DNA from: JASSUD01 sp031963445
GTDB lineage: Bacteria > Pseudomonadota > Gammaproteobacteria > Burkholderiales > Burkholderiaceae
NCBI GenBank assembly: GCA_031963445.1
Contig: JASSUH010000001.1
Coordinates: forward strand, 1,488,001 to 1,552,000
Direction of reading: 5' to 3'
DNA length: 64,000 nucleotides
The notes below the pieces were generated by a model. That model saw nothing but the letters and a program-made list of their open reading frames with translations, made no database searches and had not been told where the DNA came from. This document shows, in pieces, positions 17,279-25,981 of the stretch (position 1 is its first letter; every line of letters starts with the position of its first letter). Made by a program: the position numbers and the translations under genes.

Positions 17279-19003
17279 ATGAGTTCTATTTCAAATAGAC
17301 TTAGTAGTTCGAATTTTTCAGAAGGCGAGTCGAGTTCATCTGAAGACGGTAAGCCGTCTGGGTCAGGGGCAGAGCGGCGCAGAAGCCAGTCTTCGGGAGA
17401 CAGCACCCTAGCTCAACAACTACCGTCAAGAAAACAAGCTTCTCATAGATTTTCGTCAACCGACCAAAAATACAGTGGTCTTGACAGTGGTTTTTCTAGT
17501 GGTGTTTTTAATCAGTTCTCTGTTCAAGGTGTTTCGCCACTAAAGTTTGATGAGCTTGCAGATTTATTTCCTGGAGAAGATTTAAATGAAGCATCGGAAA
17601 TTTTCTCTAGTGAGCCAGAAGCCGCTGTGCTCATTCTTCGCGATGCAAAATTCCGCGAGAGAATTTTAAGTTCGCCTAACGCTGATAAGATTTTAGCGTC
17701 GTTAGCTAATTCTCATCCAGAAGCCGTCAAGATCATTTTTAGCGAGGAAAAATTCTCCAAGATAATTTTAAATTCAAAAATATCTATAAATAATTTGCCA
17801 GAAGAAGTTCTTCTAAAGATACTCGAAAATCTTCCACCTTCAAGTCTAGAACATTATTCCCAAACTTCAAAATACTCATCAGGTATTGCGCTGAGCGCAT
17901 GGAATGATCGCGTAAAAGAAGAATATAAAGGAAAAAATACAAAATCTACTTATTTGAATAATTTATACGCAGTGCTCCCTCGTTACCGTGCCTTGCATCC
18001 CCGTGGAAAAGAAATTTTTGAGAAGGTTAATAAATTATTTTGTGAGGAAAATATATTTTCTCTAGTAAATCAAGAAATTGAAGAAGATGAAGTAAGTCAA
18101 AATAGAAATAAAATATATGAATTATTTTCTAGTGAATCCGAAGTGGGGGCTATCATTTTTAGCGATGCAATATTCTACGAGAAGATTTTAGAATCCTCTG
18201 GTGCTGCTTCTCATTTAACGCAAATAGCTAGTTCCCATCCAGAGGCCGCTAAGATCATTTTTAGCGATGCAATATTCTACGAGAAGATTTTAGAATCCTC
18301 TGGTGCTGCTTCTCATTTAACGCAAATAGCTAGTTCTCATCCAGAGGCCGCTAAGATCATTTTTAGCGCTGCAATATTCTACGAGAAGATTTTAGAATCC
18401 TCTGGTGCTGATTCTCATTTAACGCAAATAGCTAGTTCCCATCCAGAGGCCGCTAAGATCATTTTTAGCGCTGCAATATTCTACGAGAAGATTTTAGAAT
18501 CCTCTGGTGCTGCTTCTCATTTAACGCAAATAGCTAGTTCTCATCCAGAGGCCGCTAAGATCATTTTTAGCGCTGCAATATTCTACGAGAAGATTTTAGA
18601 ATCCTCTGGTGCTGCTTCTCATTTAGAGAAAATAGCTAAGTCTCATCCAGATGCCACTAAGATTATTTTTAGCGATACAATATTCTATGAGAAGATTTTA
18701 GAATCCGATGATTCTGATGTTCATTTAACGAAAATAGCTAGTTCTAATTTAAAAGCCACCGAGATCATTTTTAGCAATCCAATATTCTATGGGTATATTT
18801 TAAAATACCCTGATAGTGCTTCGGGTTTGACGAAAATAGCTAGTTCTAATTTAAAAGCCACCGAGATCATTTTTAGTAATCCAATATTCTATAATAAGAT
18901 TTTAAATAGCTGTCATGCTGGTTTTTATTTAAATGAAATAGCTAGTTTTGATCCAAAAGCCGAAAAGATCATTTCAGCAGTGAAAAATTCTATAAGAGAT
19001 TAG
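17279..19003 (+). CDS. F-box protein with tandem 34-residue repeats, candidate secreted effector
   Basis: A 574-residue protein. Residues 1-90 are serine-rich and probably disordered. Near residue 172 an F-box reads INNLPEEVLLKILENL followed by the SLEHYSQTSKYSS helix. In eukaryotes F-boxes bind Skp1 and recruit substrates to SCF ubiquitin ligases; in bacteria they mark host-directed effectors. Eight near-identical or diverging 34-residue repeats (core FSDAIFYEKILESSGAASHL) fill the C-terminal half and two degenerate copies precede the F-box. ATG 17279 has AGGAGG 7 bases upstream, so the TTG at 17246 is unlikely. No signal peptide is visible, so export would need a type III or other secretion system. 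The effector role is inference. Confidence 0.75.
   Translation: MSSISNRLSSSNFSEGESSSSEDGKPSGSGAERRRSQSSGDSTLAQQLPSRKQASHRFSSTDQKYSGLDSGFSSGVFNQFSVQGVSPLKFDELADLFPGEDLNEASEIFSSEPEAAVLILRDAKFRERILSSPNADKILASLANSHPEAVKIIFSEEKFSKIILNSKISINNLPEEVLLKILENLPPSSLEHYSQTSKYSSGIALSAWNDRVKEEYKGKNTKSTYLNNLYAVLPRYRALHPRGKEIFEKVNKLFCEENIFSLVNQEIEEDEVSQNRNKIYELFSSESEVGAIIFSDAIFYEKILESSGAASHLTQIASSHPEAAKIIFSDAIFYEKILESSGAASHLTQIASSHPEAAKIIFSAAIFYEKILESSGADSHLTQIASSHPEAAKIIFSAAIFYEKILESSGAASHLTQIASSHPEAAKIIFSAAIFYEKILESSGAASHLEKIAKSHPDATKIIFSDTIFYEKILESDDSDVHLTKIASSNLKATEIIFSNPIFYGYILKYPDSASGLTKIASSNLKATEIIFSNPIFYNKILNSCHAGFYLNEIASFDPKAEKIISAVKNSIRD
18152..18967 (+). repeat. Eight tandem 102-bp coding repeats
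   Basis: Repeat units begin at 18152, 18254, 18356, 18458, 18560, 18662, 18764 and 18866, an exact 102-bp period. The first five are almost identical at the DNA level, while the last three have diverged, so the array has recently expanded by duplication of the 5' units. Confidence 0.95.
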
Positions 19004-19029
19004 GACTTACGCATTGACAGTCCTATAAC

Positions 19030-19254
19030 TTTGTTGTGTCAAAGTCTAAATGTTTTAAAGAAAAGCATGGTCATGCTTTTCTTAACCAGCACTGGAATAT
19101 TGAACAACACCATCGCTGCCTCAAGCAGGCGTGCCATATCGAGCACTTTCAGGTACGTCATAAGAGAGCCGTTCTCAACCACCTCTTCGCCTTGAGCTTG
19201 CCCTTATTCAATGAATTCCATCATGACCTTGCTCCTGCAAAACGTATCCCTTGA
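19030..19254 (+). pseudogene. C-terminal remnant of a DDE transposase
   Basis: The frame reads HWNIEQHHRCLKQACHIEHF and then QVRHKRAVLNHLFALSLPLF. The WxIEQxHRxLKQ pattern is the last catalytic block of DDE transposases, around the final Glu. The N-terminal two thirds of such an enzyme is absent, so this is a fragment. A perfect palindrome (AAGAAAAGCATG at 19058-19069 and CATGCTTTTCTT at 19072-19083) lies in its first codons. The exact insertion-sequence family cannot be told from this piece. Confidence 0.6.
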
Positions 19255-19345
19255 GAGATAATTCGCCTAGCGTAAAGCGATGCTTAAGCGAGTACGATGT
19301 AGTCTTTTTCATAACGCCAACCGACGCTCTTTTAACTTAACGAAT

Positions 19346-20137
19346 ATGATAATTGTTTTATCTCCGGCCAAGTCACTAGACTATCAGACGCCTGCCCAGA
19401 CTAAATCCCACACATTGCCTATTTTTATTGATGAAGCGGCTGAATTAGTGGGTCGCTTACGTGAATTGTCAGCAGCGGATTTAAGCGATTTAATGGGAGT
19501 TTCGCAAGCGCTAGCTGAGTTGAATGTAGAACGTTATGCCCAGTGGTCAACCAAATTTACTGCGCAAAATGCTAAGCAAGCATTATTGGCATTTAATGGC
19601 GATGTTTATGAAGGGCTGCAAGCGCCTACCTTATCTGCCGATGATTTAGCTTATGCGCAAGATCATCTACGCATTCTGTCTGGCTTATATGGGGTATTGC
19701 GCCCACTTGATTGGATGCAGCCTTATCGTCTTGAAATGGGAACCCATTTGACCACTCCTCGCGGCAAAAATTTATACGCTTTTTGGGGCGAGCTAATTAC
19801 CCATGCGCTCAATACGCAGCTGGAACAAAATGGGGCAACGGCGAGCGTGATTAATTTAGCTTCAGTCGAATATTTCAAATCGGTTAAACCCAAGCAGCTT
19901 AAGGCTTCGGTGATTACGCCTGTCTTTGAAGATGGGCAGCAAGGGCAATACAAAGTGATTAGTTTTTATGCGAAGCGTGCGCGCGGTTTAATGGCACGTT
20001 ATGCGATTCTTAATCGCCTTGATAACCCGCAACAGCTGCAAGGGTTTGATGCAGAAGGTTATACCTTTGCGCCACAAGTATCCGATGCTTCGCGCTGGGT
20101 ATTTAGACGTGATACGCCGCCTGCAGGGAAAAAATAA
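19346..20137 (+). CDS. yaaA: Peroxide stress protein YaaA (UPF0246)
   Basis: A 263-residue protein with the family signature at its start (MIIVLSPAKSLDYQTP) and the conserved LSGLYGVLRPLDWMQPYRLEMG and NLASVEYFKSV segments. In E. coli YaaA lowers free iron and limits DNA damage during peroxide stress; it is a DNA-binding protein of unclear mechanism. I chose ATG 19346 because homologues start MIIVLSPAKSLD; upstream in-frame codons give no conserved sequence. Convergent with mscL. Confidence 0.93.
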   Translation: MIIVLSPAKSLDYQTPAQTKSHTLPIFIDEAAELVGRLRELSAADLSDLMGVSQALAELNVERYAQWSTKFTAQNAKQALLAFNGDVYEGLQAPTLSADDLAYAQDHLRILSGLYGVLRPLDWMQPYRLEMGTHLTTPRGKNLYAFWGELITHALNTQLEQNGATASVINLASVEYFKSVKPKQLKASVITPVFEDGQQGQYKVISFYAKRARGLMARYAILNRLDNPQQLQGFDAEGYTFAPQVSDASRWVFRRDTPPAGKK

Positions 20138-20178
20138 GCTTTTTCATCATCCTGCCTGCGTCGTTTATCTGATATCAG

Positions 20179-20625
20179 TTATTTGATGGTTTTGGATTTT
20201 GAATCAGTAAGCGCATCACGAATTTCGCGTAACAATCTCGTGTCTTCAGGGGCAACCGATGTTTTTAGATCGTCCGGCTGTATTTTGTTAATGAATTTGA
20301 CCATTAGAAAAACAATAAACGCCAGAATAATAAAATTAATCAAGACTGTAATAAAACTCCCGTAGCCAAACACCGCCACGCCTGCTTTTTGCAAATCTTG
20401 AAAAGACATTGGGTTGCCTTTGAACGTAGCAGGTATATCACCTAGCCTTATAAATTTTTTGGAAAAATCGATGCCCCCGGTAGCAAGTCCAACAATCGGC
20501 ATAATCAAATCTTTGACAGCTGAATTGACAATAGTAGAAAAAGCCCCACCGATAATGACACCGGCTGCCAGGTCAATCACATTGCCTTTGACTGCAAATT
20601 TTTTAAATTCCTGAAATAACTTCAT
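20179..20625 (-). CDS. mscL: Large-conductance mechanosensitive channel MscL
   Basis: Inner-membrane channel that opens under high membrane tension and releases solutes on hypo-osmotic shock. The product is 148 residues. The first helix region FKKFAVKGNVIDLAAGVIIGGAFSTIVNS holds the pore-lining pattern, the second helix is FITVLINFIILAFIVFLMV, and a charged C-terminal helix ends the protein. Single gene, convergent with yaaA with a 41-base gap. Confidence 0.96.
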   Translation of the reverse strand: MKLFQEFKKFAVKGNVIDLAAGVIIGGAFSTIVNSAVKDLIMPIVGLATGGIDFSKKFIRLGDIPATFKGNPMSFQDLQKAGVAVFGYGSFITVLINFIILAFIVFLMVKFINKIQPDDLKTSVAPEDTRLLREIRDALTDSKSKTIK

Positions 20626-20867
20626 ACGAATTCCCCAATTATTTGAAAGAATTTTTTTAATTAGCTGAGTCAGCTGAATAACATTAAGCTGAGTACTTTT
20701 GCATTATTTATGCCATTTACTAGCACTCATGTCATGAATGTCTCAAAGGTTGCCAGCGGGGGAGGACTCTAGTTAGTAAGCTTCGCAGGAACCTTCGTTA
20801 CTTAGACGTACATGAGGATGCCGAGCACCGCCCAAGGTGTAAAAAGCGTAGATCACCACGGCCTTTT

Positions 20868-20969
20868 AGAGCCTGTTCATGATCTTCAAAAGTGGGTTGT
20901 GTTGGGGTGAGGTACGAACCCCAACATTACGGCCTTAAGGGTGATTTCTAGAGATCATGAACAAGCTCT
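20868..20969. repeat. Complete 102-bp MITE-like element
   Basis: AGAGCCTGTTCATGATCT at 20868-20885 and AGATCATGAACAAGCTCT at 20952-20969 are 18-bp inverted repeats with one mismatch. The interior holds GTGTTGGGGTGAGG and ACGAACCCCAAC, the hairpin core shared by all family copies. This is the best-preserved copy. The rest of the 400-base gap at 20626-21025 between mscL and xth shows no gene. Confidence 0.85.
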
Positions 20970-21025
20970 TAGGCATTGATGAAATGAGTTCTAAAACCTT
21001 ATAGCTGCAACGCGTAAGTTATTTT

Positions 21026-21805
21026 TTAAATGGAAAATTCAGCAATCACAGGGGCATGATCGGAGGGTTGCGTCCAGCTACGTGGTGTTTTATCGATTTC
21101 GCAGCGAACACATGTAGAGCTGATAGAAGGTGAGAGAAGGATATGATCAATTCTAAGTCCAGCATTGCGGCGAAAGGCGCCTTGCCGATAATCCCACCAA
21201 CTATATAAATCGTTTGGCTGTTCAAATTGCCGAAATACATCGACTAGGCCAAGCGCGGTGAGCTGCATAAAAACTGCGCGCTCTTCAGGAGAGACTAGAT
21301 TTTGCCCAATCCAAGCTTCTGGGTTATGCACATCTCGATCTTCAGGCGCGATATTAAAGTCACCTAATAAAGCAAGCTGTGGATGATTCAGCATTTCATC
21401 TTTAAGCCAGTCTTGTAGTGCTGCAAGCCACTGCATCTTATAGACGAACTTTTCGCTCTCTGGTGCTTGACCATTAGGAAAGTAAGCCGATATCACACGC
21501 ACCCCATTCACTGTAGCAGCGATTAAACGTTGCTGATCAGTCATAAAGCCTGGCAATTGACGCACCACATTGGCTTCATCAATTAACGCGCCTTCGCGCA
21601 CCAGTAGCGCTACGCCATTATAGGTGCGCTGACCTGCGAAAAGACTGCGGTAGCCTACCGCCGCTAAAGCCTCAATAGGGAATTTCTCGTCGCATAACTT
21701 AGTTTCTTGCAAACCCAAAACGTCAACAGGGTGCGTTTCTAACCAAGCGATAACATGCGGTAAGCGTACTTTGAGAGAGTTAACGTTCCAGGTGGCGAGC
21801 TGCAT
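21026..21805 (-). CDS. xth: Exodeoxyribonuclease III
   Basis: AP endonuclease and 3'-5' exonuclease of base-excision repair, a magnesium-dependent member of the EEP family. The product is 259 residues. Motifs are NVNSLKVRLPHV at the N-terminus, LQETKL with the metal-binding Glu, GDFNIAPEDRDVH with catalytic Asp and Asn, RIDHILLS, and the C-terminal SDHAPV with the catalytic His. Monocistronic, about 100 bases after smpB on the same strand. Confidence 0.95.
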   Translation of the reverse strand: MQLATWNVNSLKVRLPHVIAWLETHPVDVLGLQETKLCDEKFPIEALAAVGYRSLFAGQRTYNGVALLVREGALIDEANVVRQLPGFMTDQQRLIAATVNGVRVISAYFPNGQAPESEKFVYKMQWLAALQDWLKDEMLNHPQLALLGDFNIAPEDRDVHNPEAWIGQNLVSPEERAVFMQLTALGLVDVFRQFEQPNDLYSWWDYRQGAFRRNAGLRIDHILLSPSISSTCVRCEIDKTPRSWTQPSDHAPVIAEFSI

Positions 21806-21902
21806 AAATTGTTTTCTAAAAAATGGATATTAGGAGAATAGGGCGGTGGGCCGAACCTGTGGCACCAAAAAACGATTCCATGCGGAACGTGGCAAAGTTT
21901 GT

Positions 21903-22349
21903 CTAACTACTGCTGCGTAATAAGCGCGCTTTTTCACGTTGCCAATCACGATCTTTTTGGACCTCGCGCTTATCATGTAGCTTCTTACCTTTAGCTAAGC
22001 CAACCTCGCATTTAACGCGTCCTTTTGCATAATGCAAATTCAGTGGTACCAAGGTGTAGCCGCGTTGCTCAGTTTTGCCAATTAATTTTTTGATTTCACC
22101 CGCGTGTAGTAACAGCTTGCGAGTACGCACAGGGTCAGGCTTTACATGCGTCGAAGCCGCAGGCAGTGGGCTAATATGTGCGCCAATCAGAAAGAGGGCG
22201 TTATCTCGCACTAAAATATAGCCTTCTTTGATGTGCGCGCGACCCGCTCGAATAGCTTTAACTTCCCATCCTTCTAGGACAAGACCTGCTTCATAGCGTT
22301 CTTCGATGAAATAGTCAAAAAAGGCTTTTTTATTATCAACAATGCTCAT
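21903..22349 (-). CDS. smpB: SsrA-binding protein SmpB
   Basis: Binds tmRNA and delivers it to stalled ribosomes for trans-translation. The product is 148 residues with NKKAFFDYFIEERYEAGLVL, LEGWEVKAIRAGRAHIKEGY and the basic tail HDKREVQKDRDWQREKARLLR that enters the mRNA channel. It is divergent from ratA, the arrangement also found in E. coli. Confidence 0.97.
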   Translation of the reverse strand: MSIVDNKKAFFDYFIEERYEAGLVLEGWEVKAIRAGRAHIKEGYILVRDNALFLIGAHISPLPAASTHVKPDPVRTRKLLLHAGEIKKLIGKTEQRGYTLVPLNLHYAKGRVKCEVGLAKGKKLHDKREVQKDRDWQREKARLLRSSS

Positions 22350-22667
22350 AATTCAAAATTGGCAAACGGAAGATGGGCAAACAGTGCATAGCAGTGTTAG
22401 GACGGCTACCAAAGGTCTGCCTCACGACAAATGTTTATTGTAATGGTGGAAAGGCTTCTTTTCGCTATCAGCAGAACTTCCTTAAATAGAGTTAGCTGAT
22501 GATTTAACAAAGCCCGAAAGGTCAGCGACGCAGTAGAATACTGCCTTTGCAACTTTTTGCTTTTCTGATTAGCTTTCTTTCTTAACGTAAAGCTTACTTT
22601 CCAATGAATTTTCTTTTTACAACGATACAGCATTTCGGTCTCTGTATCTTACTTCGTGTTTCCTAAA
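22350..22667. other. smpB-ratA divergent gap, no gene recognised
   Basis: A stretch of 318 bases. A 75-codon reverse frame at 22406-22633 is basic and leucine-rich but resembles nothing I know and lacks a ribosome-binding site. The region probably holds promoters for the two divergent genes. Confidence 0.4.
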
Positions 22668-23141
22668 ATGGCAGAGGTTAAAAAAATTGTTTTAGTGAAT
22701 TATGCGGCCGAGCGGATGTTCGACCTAGTCAATGATGTTAACCATTATCCCCATTTCTTGCCTTGGTGCAGTGGGGTTGAGGTGAAACGGCATGATGAAA
22801 TGGGCCTGGAAGCCAAAATTCACATTAACTTCAAAGGCATTCGGCAACACTTTTCGACGCATAATAAGCATCAACGGCCAACCCATATCGAGATGGAATT
22901 TACCGATGGTCCGTTTAAGAAATTTACGGGTTATTGGCGCTTTAAACCATTGCGTGAAGATGCCTGCAAGATAGAATTTGGCTTGCACTATGAATTTTCT
23001 AATATTCTGCTTGAAAAGATAATTGGCCCCGTTTTTGACCATATAGCCAATACTTTCGTTGAATCCTTTCTAAAGCGCGCAGAATATTTGTTTGGGGAGG
23101 AACAGCAGTGTTCTTATCAAAAGCCAACGGCATTGGAATAA
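22668..23141 (+). CDS. ratA: RatA-type START-domain protein (ribosome association toxin / coenzyme Q-binding family)
   Basis: A 157-residue single-domain protein of the polyketide cyclase/START fold. The signature is VNYAAERMFDLVNDVNHYPHFLPWCSG, followed by the lipid-cavity strands. In E. coli RatA blocks 70S ribosome association; the mitochondrial relative COQ10 binds ubiquinone. I chose ATG 22668 because homologues begin MAxVxK. The E. coli partner ratB and the ubiquitin-like RnfH gene are absent; mltG follows instead. Confidence 0.88.
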   Translation: MAEVKKIVLVNYAAERMFDLVNDVNHYPHFLPWCSGVEVKRHDEMGLEAKIHINFKGIRQHFSTHNKHQRPTHIEMEFTDGPFKKFTGYWRFKPLREDACKIEFGLHYEFSNILLEKIIGPVFDHIANTFVESFLKRAEYLFGEEQQCSYQKPTALE

Positions 23142-23185
23142 AGGGTACTGATCTTCCCTAATTAGTTATTGTACGGAGTTATTAA

Positions 23186-24196
23186 TTGGACGATTTACCT
23201 TTGATTAAAAAATGCCTGGCCATCGCTACAGCGTTGTTGATTATTCTCTGCAGCATGTTTGGCTATTGGGCTACTGCGCCGCTTACGATCGGTAGCAATG
23301 CGTTAGAAGTGACGATTAAACCGGGTGCTTCACTCAAAGCGGTGGCTGCACAGCTTGAGAAGAGTGATCTGCCAGTTAATGCCACGCTCTTTGAAGGGCT
23401 TGGACGAATCTTTGGCTTGGCGACTAATTTGAAAGCAGGTAACTACGCTTTCCATGATGGCATTACACCTTATGAGATTTTGCAAAAAATTGCCCGTGGC
23501 GAGGCGGCATTTAACCAATATGCGATAAAAATTATTGAAGGATGGACTTTTAGCCAAATGCGAGCTGAAGTCGATCAACATCCAGCGCTGCTCCACAACA
23601 CGATTGGGATGACAGAGAAGCAATTGCTACAAGCTATTGGTGCAACGGAAGATAAAGCAGAAGGGCTGTTTTTTCCAGATACCTATTTTTTTGATAAAGA
23701 TGAAAGTGATCTGGTCATCTATAAACGGATTTATCAGTCGGCGCAGCGTCGCTTGAACCAAGCTTGGGAAAAACGTGCGCCGAACTTACCTTATAAAACG
23801 CCTTATGAAGCGTTGATTGTCGCTTCTTTAGTGGAAAAAGAAACGGGTCATCCAGCCGACCGTCCTTTAGTGGCAGCAGTTTTAATCAACCGATTACGCG
23901 TTGGGATGCCGCTGCAGACAGACCCCACGATTATTTATGGCATGGCGCAACGTTATAAAGGCAAAATTTCTAAAAAAGATTTGCGCGCGGACAATATTTA
24001 CAACACCTATACCCGCGCTGGTTTACCGCCCACGCCTATTGCATTGCCTGGTGCTGCATCGCTTGATGCAGCGTTAAATCCAGCCGTCAGCCAAGCGCTT
24101 TATTTTGTCTCTCGCGGAGATGGATCGAGCGAGTTTTCTGCTACCTTAATTGAGCATAATCGTGCTGTTAACAAATTTATTCGTACACAGCCATGA
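23186..24196 (+). CDS. mltG: Endolytic murein transglycosylase MltG
   Basis: Membrane-bound enzyme that cleaves nascent peptidoglycan glycan strands and terminates their growth. The 336-residue product has an N-terminal anchor helix (CLAIATALLIILCSMFGYWA), a LysM-like region and the YceG catalytic part with the active-site Glu in VASLVEKETGHPADRPLVAA. The start is a TTG with GGAG about 8 bases upstream; no ATG or GTG precedes the anchor helix. The stop overlaps the tmk start by 4 bases. Confidence 0.94.
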   Translation: MDDLPLIKKCLAIATALLIILCSMFGYWATAPLTIGSNALEVTIKPGASLKAVAAQLEKSDLPVNATLFEGLGRIFGLATNLKAGNYAFHDGITPYEILQKIARGEAAFNQYAIKIIEGWTFSQMRAEVDQHPALLHNTIGMTEKQLLQAIGATEDKAEGLFFPDTYFFDKDESDLVIYKRIYQSAQRRLNQAWEKRAPNLPYKTPYEALIVASLVEKETGHPADRPLVAAVLINRLRVGMPLQTDPTIIYGMAQRYKGKISKKDLRADNIYNTYTRAGLPPTPIALPGAASLDAALNPAVSQALYFVSRGDGSSEFSATLIEHNRAVNKFIRTQP

Positions 24197-24828
24197 CTGA
24201 GCGCGGCAAATTCATTACCTTTGAAGGCATCGATGGGGCGGGTAAAACCACCCATCTCGCTTGGTTTGCAGAACAGTTAAAAGCGAAGTTAGCTATTGTT
24301 GGGCGGAATTTAAGCGTAACTCGAGAACCAGGAGGAACGCCTTTAAGTGAAGCGCTACGTGAGTTACTACTGCAGCGCACGATGCATTTAGAAACAGAAA
24401 CGCTATTGATGTTTGCTGCGCGTCGTGAGCATCTGGCTCAGGTGATTGAGCCAGCGTTGGCACGGGGTGATTGGGTCTTATCCGATCGCTTTACCGATGC
24501 CACTTTTGCTTACCAAGGAGGTGGCAGAGGATTGGCGCGTGATAAGCTCGAAACGCTAGAGCGCTGGGTGCACAATGAAATACAACCTGACTTAACGGTG
24601 CTACTTGATGTGCCACTTGAGGTAGCGCAGAAACGGCGAGGGGCAGTTCGTACACCAGATAAATTTGAAAATGAATCTGCTGCGTTTTTTACCCGTACCC
24701 GTGCTGAGTATTTACGCCGTGCTGAGCTGGCTAGTGAGCGCTTTATCGTTCTCGATGCGAGCCGCAGTATTGCGGAAATTCAACAAGAGTTGTCTGAAGT
24801 ATTAAAGAAGGTTTGCATAACCTTATAG
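24193..24828 (+). CDS. tmk: Thymidylate kinase
   Basis: Phosphorylates dTMP to dTDP with ATP. The 211-residue product has the P-loop FEGIDGAGKTTH at residues 9-20, the TREPGGTPL motif, and DRFTDATFAYQGGGRGL for substrate binding. Coupled to mltG by an ATGA overlap and followed by holB after 55 bases, the conserved mltG-tmk-holB-tatD order. Confidence 0.97.
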   Translation: MTERGKFITFEGIDGAGKTTHLAWFAEQLKAKLAIVGRNLSVTREPGGTPLSEALRELLLQRTMHLETETLLMFAARREHLAQVIEPALARGDWVLSDRFTDATFAYQGGGRGLARDKLETLERWVHNEIQPDLTVLLDVPLEVAQKRRGAVRTPDKFENESAAFFTRTRAEYLRRAELASERFIVLDASRSIAEIQQELSEVLKKVCITL

Positions 24829-24883
24829 CAACATCCTGGCTTTCTTTGAAAATATTAAAGAGGCGCTGAAGAATGGCACATTC

Positions 24884-25924
24884 ATGATCTATCCTTGGCA
24901 TCAAGCGCAGTGGCAAGATTTGCAGGCATTACGTACGCGCTGGCCGCATGCATTATTAGTGCATGGGCCAGCGGGTATTGGCAAAGTCAGTTTTGCAAAG
25001 GCTATTGCGCATGCACTATTGTGTGAAACACCGGCAGCAGATGGGCAAGCGTGTGGTGCTTGCCCGGCATGTCATTGGCTCGCCCAAGGGAATCATCCAG
25101 ATTATCGGCTAGTCTGCCCAGAGAATATGCTGGAGGAAGCCGCTCAGGAAAAAGATCAGACCGTTAATGAAGCAACTAAAGAGTCGACTAAAAAAGCCCG
25201 TGCGCCAAGTAAAGAAATCAAAATCGAGCAGGTACGCAGCCTGCTCGATTTCTGCTTTGTAGGTGCGCACCGTGGCGGTTGGCGCGTGGTCCTGCTGCAT
25301 CCAGCTGAGGCTTTAAATCACACTGCCGCCAATGCACTACTGAAAATTTTAGAAGAGCCGCCGCCGAAAGTGGCATTTTTGCTTGTGTGCACGCACTTTG
25401 ATCGATTGCTGCCGACCATTGTCAGCCGTTGTCAGCGTTGGCCAATGTCCTCGCCTGCAGCAGCGCCAGCATTGGGCTGGCTAAATACGCAGGGAGTGGG
25501 GCCACAACTCGCAGCGGCTGCGCTAGCTCAGGCAGGCGGAGCGCCGCTTGCAGCGCTTGAATATCTGCAAAATAAGCAGCTTACACAGTGGCACCGCTTT
25601 TTACTCGATCAACTGGCAGCGGGTGCAAATTGTGATATTTATGCATGCGCTGAAGCATTGCAAACAACGCCAGTGGCGCTGGTGCTTGGTTGGTTACAAC
25701 GCTGGCTATATGACCTTTCTGCATTAAAGACTGCTCAGCGTCTGCGCTATTATCCCGATGAAGCAGCAGCACTTGAGCGCTGTATAAAATATCTCGATTT
25801 ATTAAAGCTTACCGAATATGCACGCACAGTAAATTTACAGCGTGCAGTTGAAAATCATCCGCTGAATTCGCGTTTATGGTTTGAAGAGCTGCTGCTCGCA
25901 TATCGTTCAATCTTTAATGCCTAA
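24884..25924 (+). CDS. holB: DNA polymerase III subunit delta prime
   Basis: Clamp-loader stator subunit of the replicative polymerase. The 346-residue AAA+ protein has a modified P-loop (HGPAGIGKVSFAKAI), a zinc-binding segment with CGACPACHW, ALLKILEEPPPKVAFLL, and the VSRCQRW sensor motif. A charged insert rich in Glu, Lys and Thr near residues 85-110 (between the zinc segment and IKIEQVRSL) is unusual and may be a flexible loop. It lies between tmk and tatD. Confidence 0.93.
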   Translation: MIYPWHQAQWQDLQALRTRWPHALLVHGPAGIGKVSFAKAIAHALLCETPAADGQACGACPACHWLAQGNHPDYRLVCPENMLEEAAQEKDQTVNEATKESTKKARAPSKEIKIEQVRSLLDFCFVGAHRGGWRVVLLHPAEALNHTAANALLKILEEPPPKVAFLLVCTHFDRLLPTIVSRCQRWPMSSPAAAPALGWLNTQGVGPQLAAAALAQAGGAPLAALEYLQNKQLTQWHRFLLDQLAAGANCDIYACAEALQTTPVALVLGWLQRWLYDLSALKTAQRLRYYPDEAAALERCIKYLDLLKLTEYARTVNLQRAVENHPLNSRLWFEELLLAYRSIFNA

Positions 25925-25981
25925 GAGCTTATTTAGGCTTTCCCTGACGGTTTGTTTTCTTATTTTTTTGACGGGTTACCA

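Noticed and set aside
18152..18967. Regular repeats considered as a CRISPR array
   Set aside because: The 102-bp units are contiguous without unique spacers and encode a continuous protein repeat.
22406..22633. 75-codon basic reverse frame between smpB and ratA
   Set aside because: No ribosome-binding site, no recognisable motif, and it occupies the promoter region of divergent genes.
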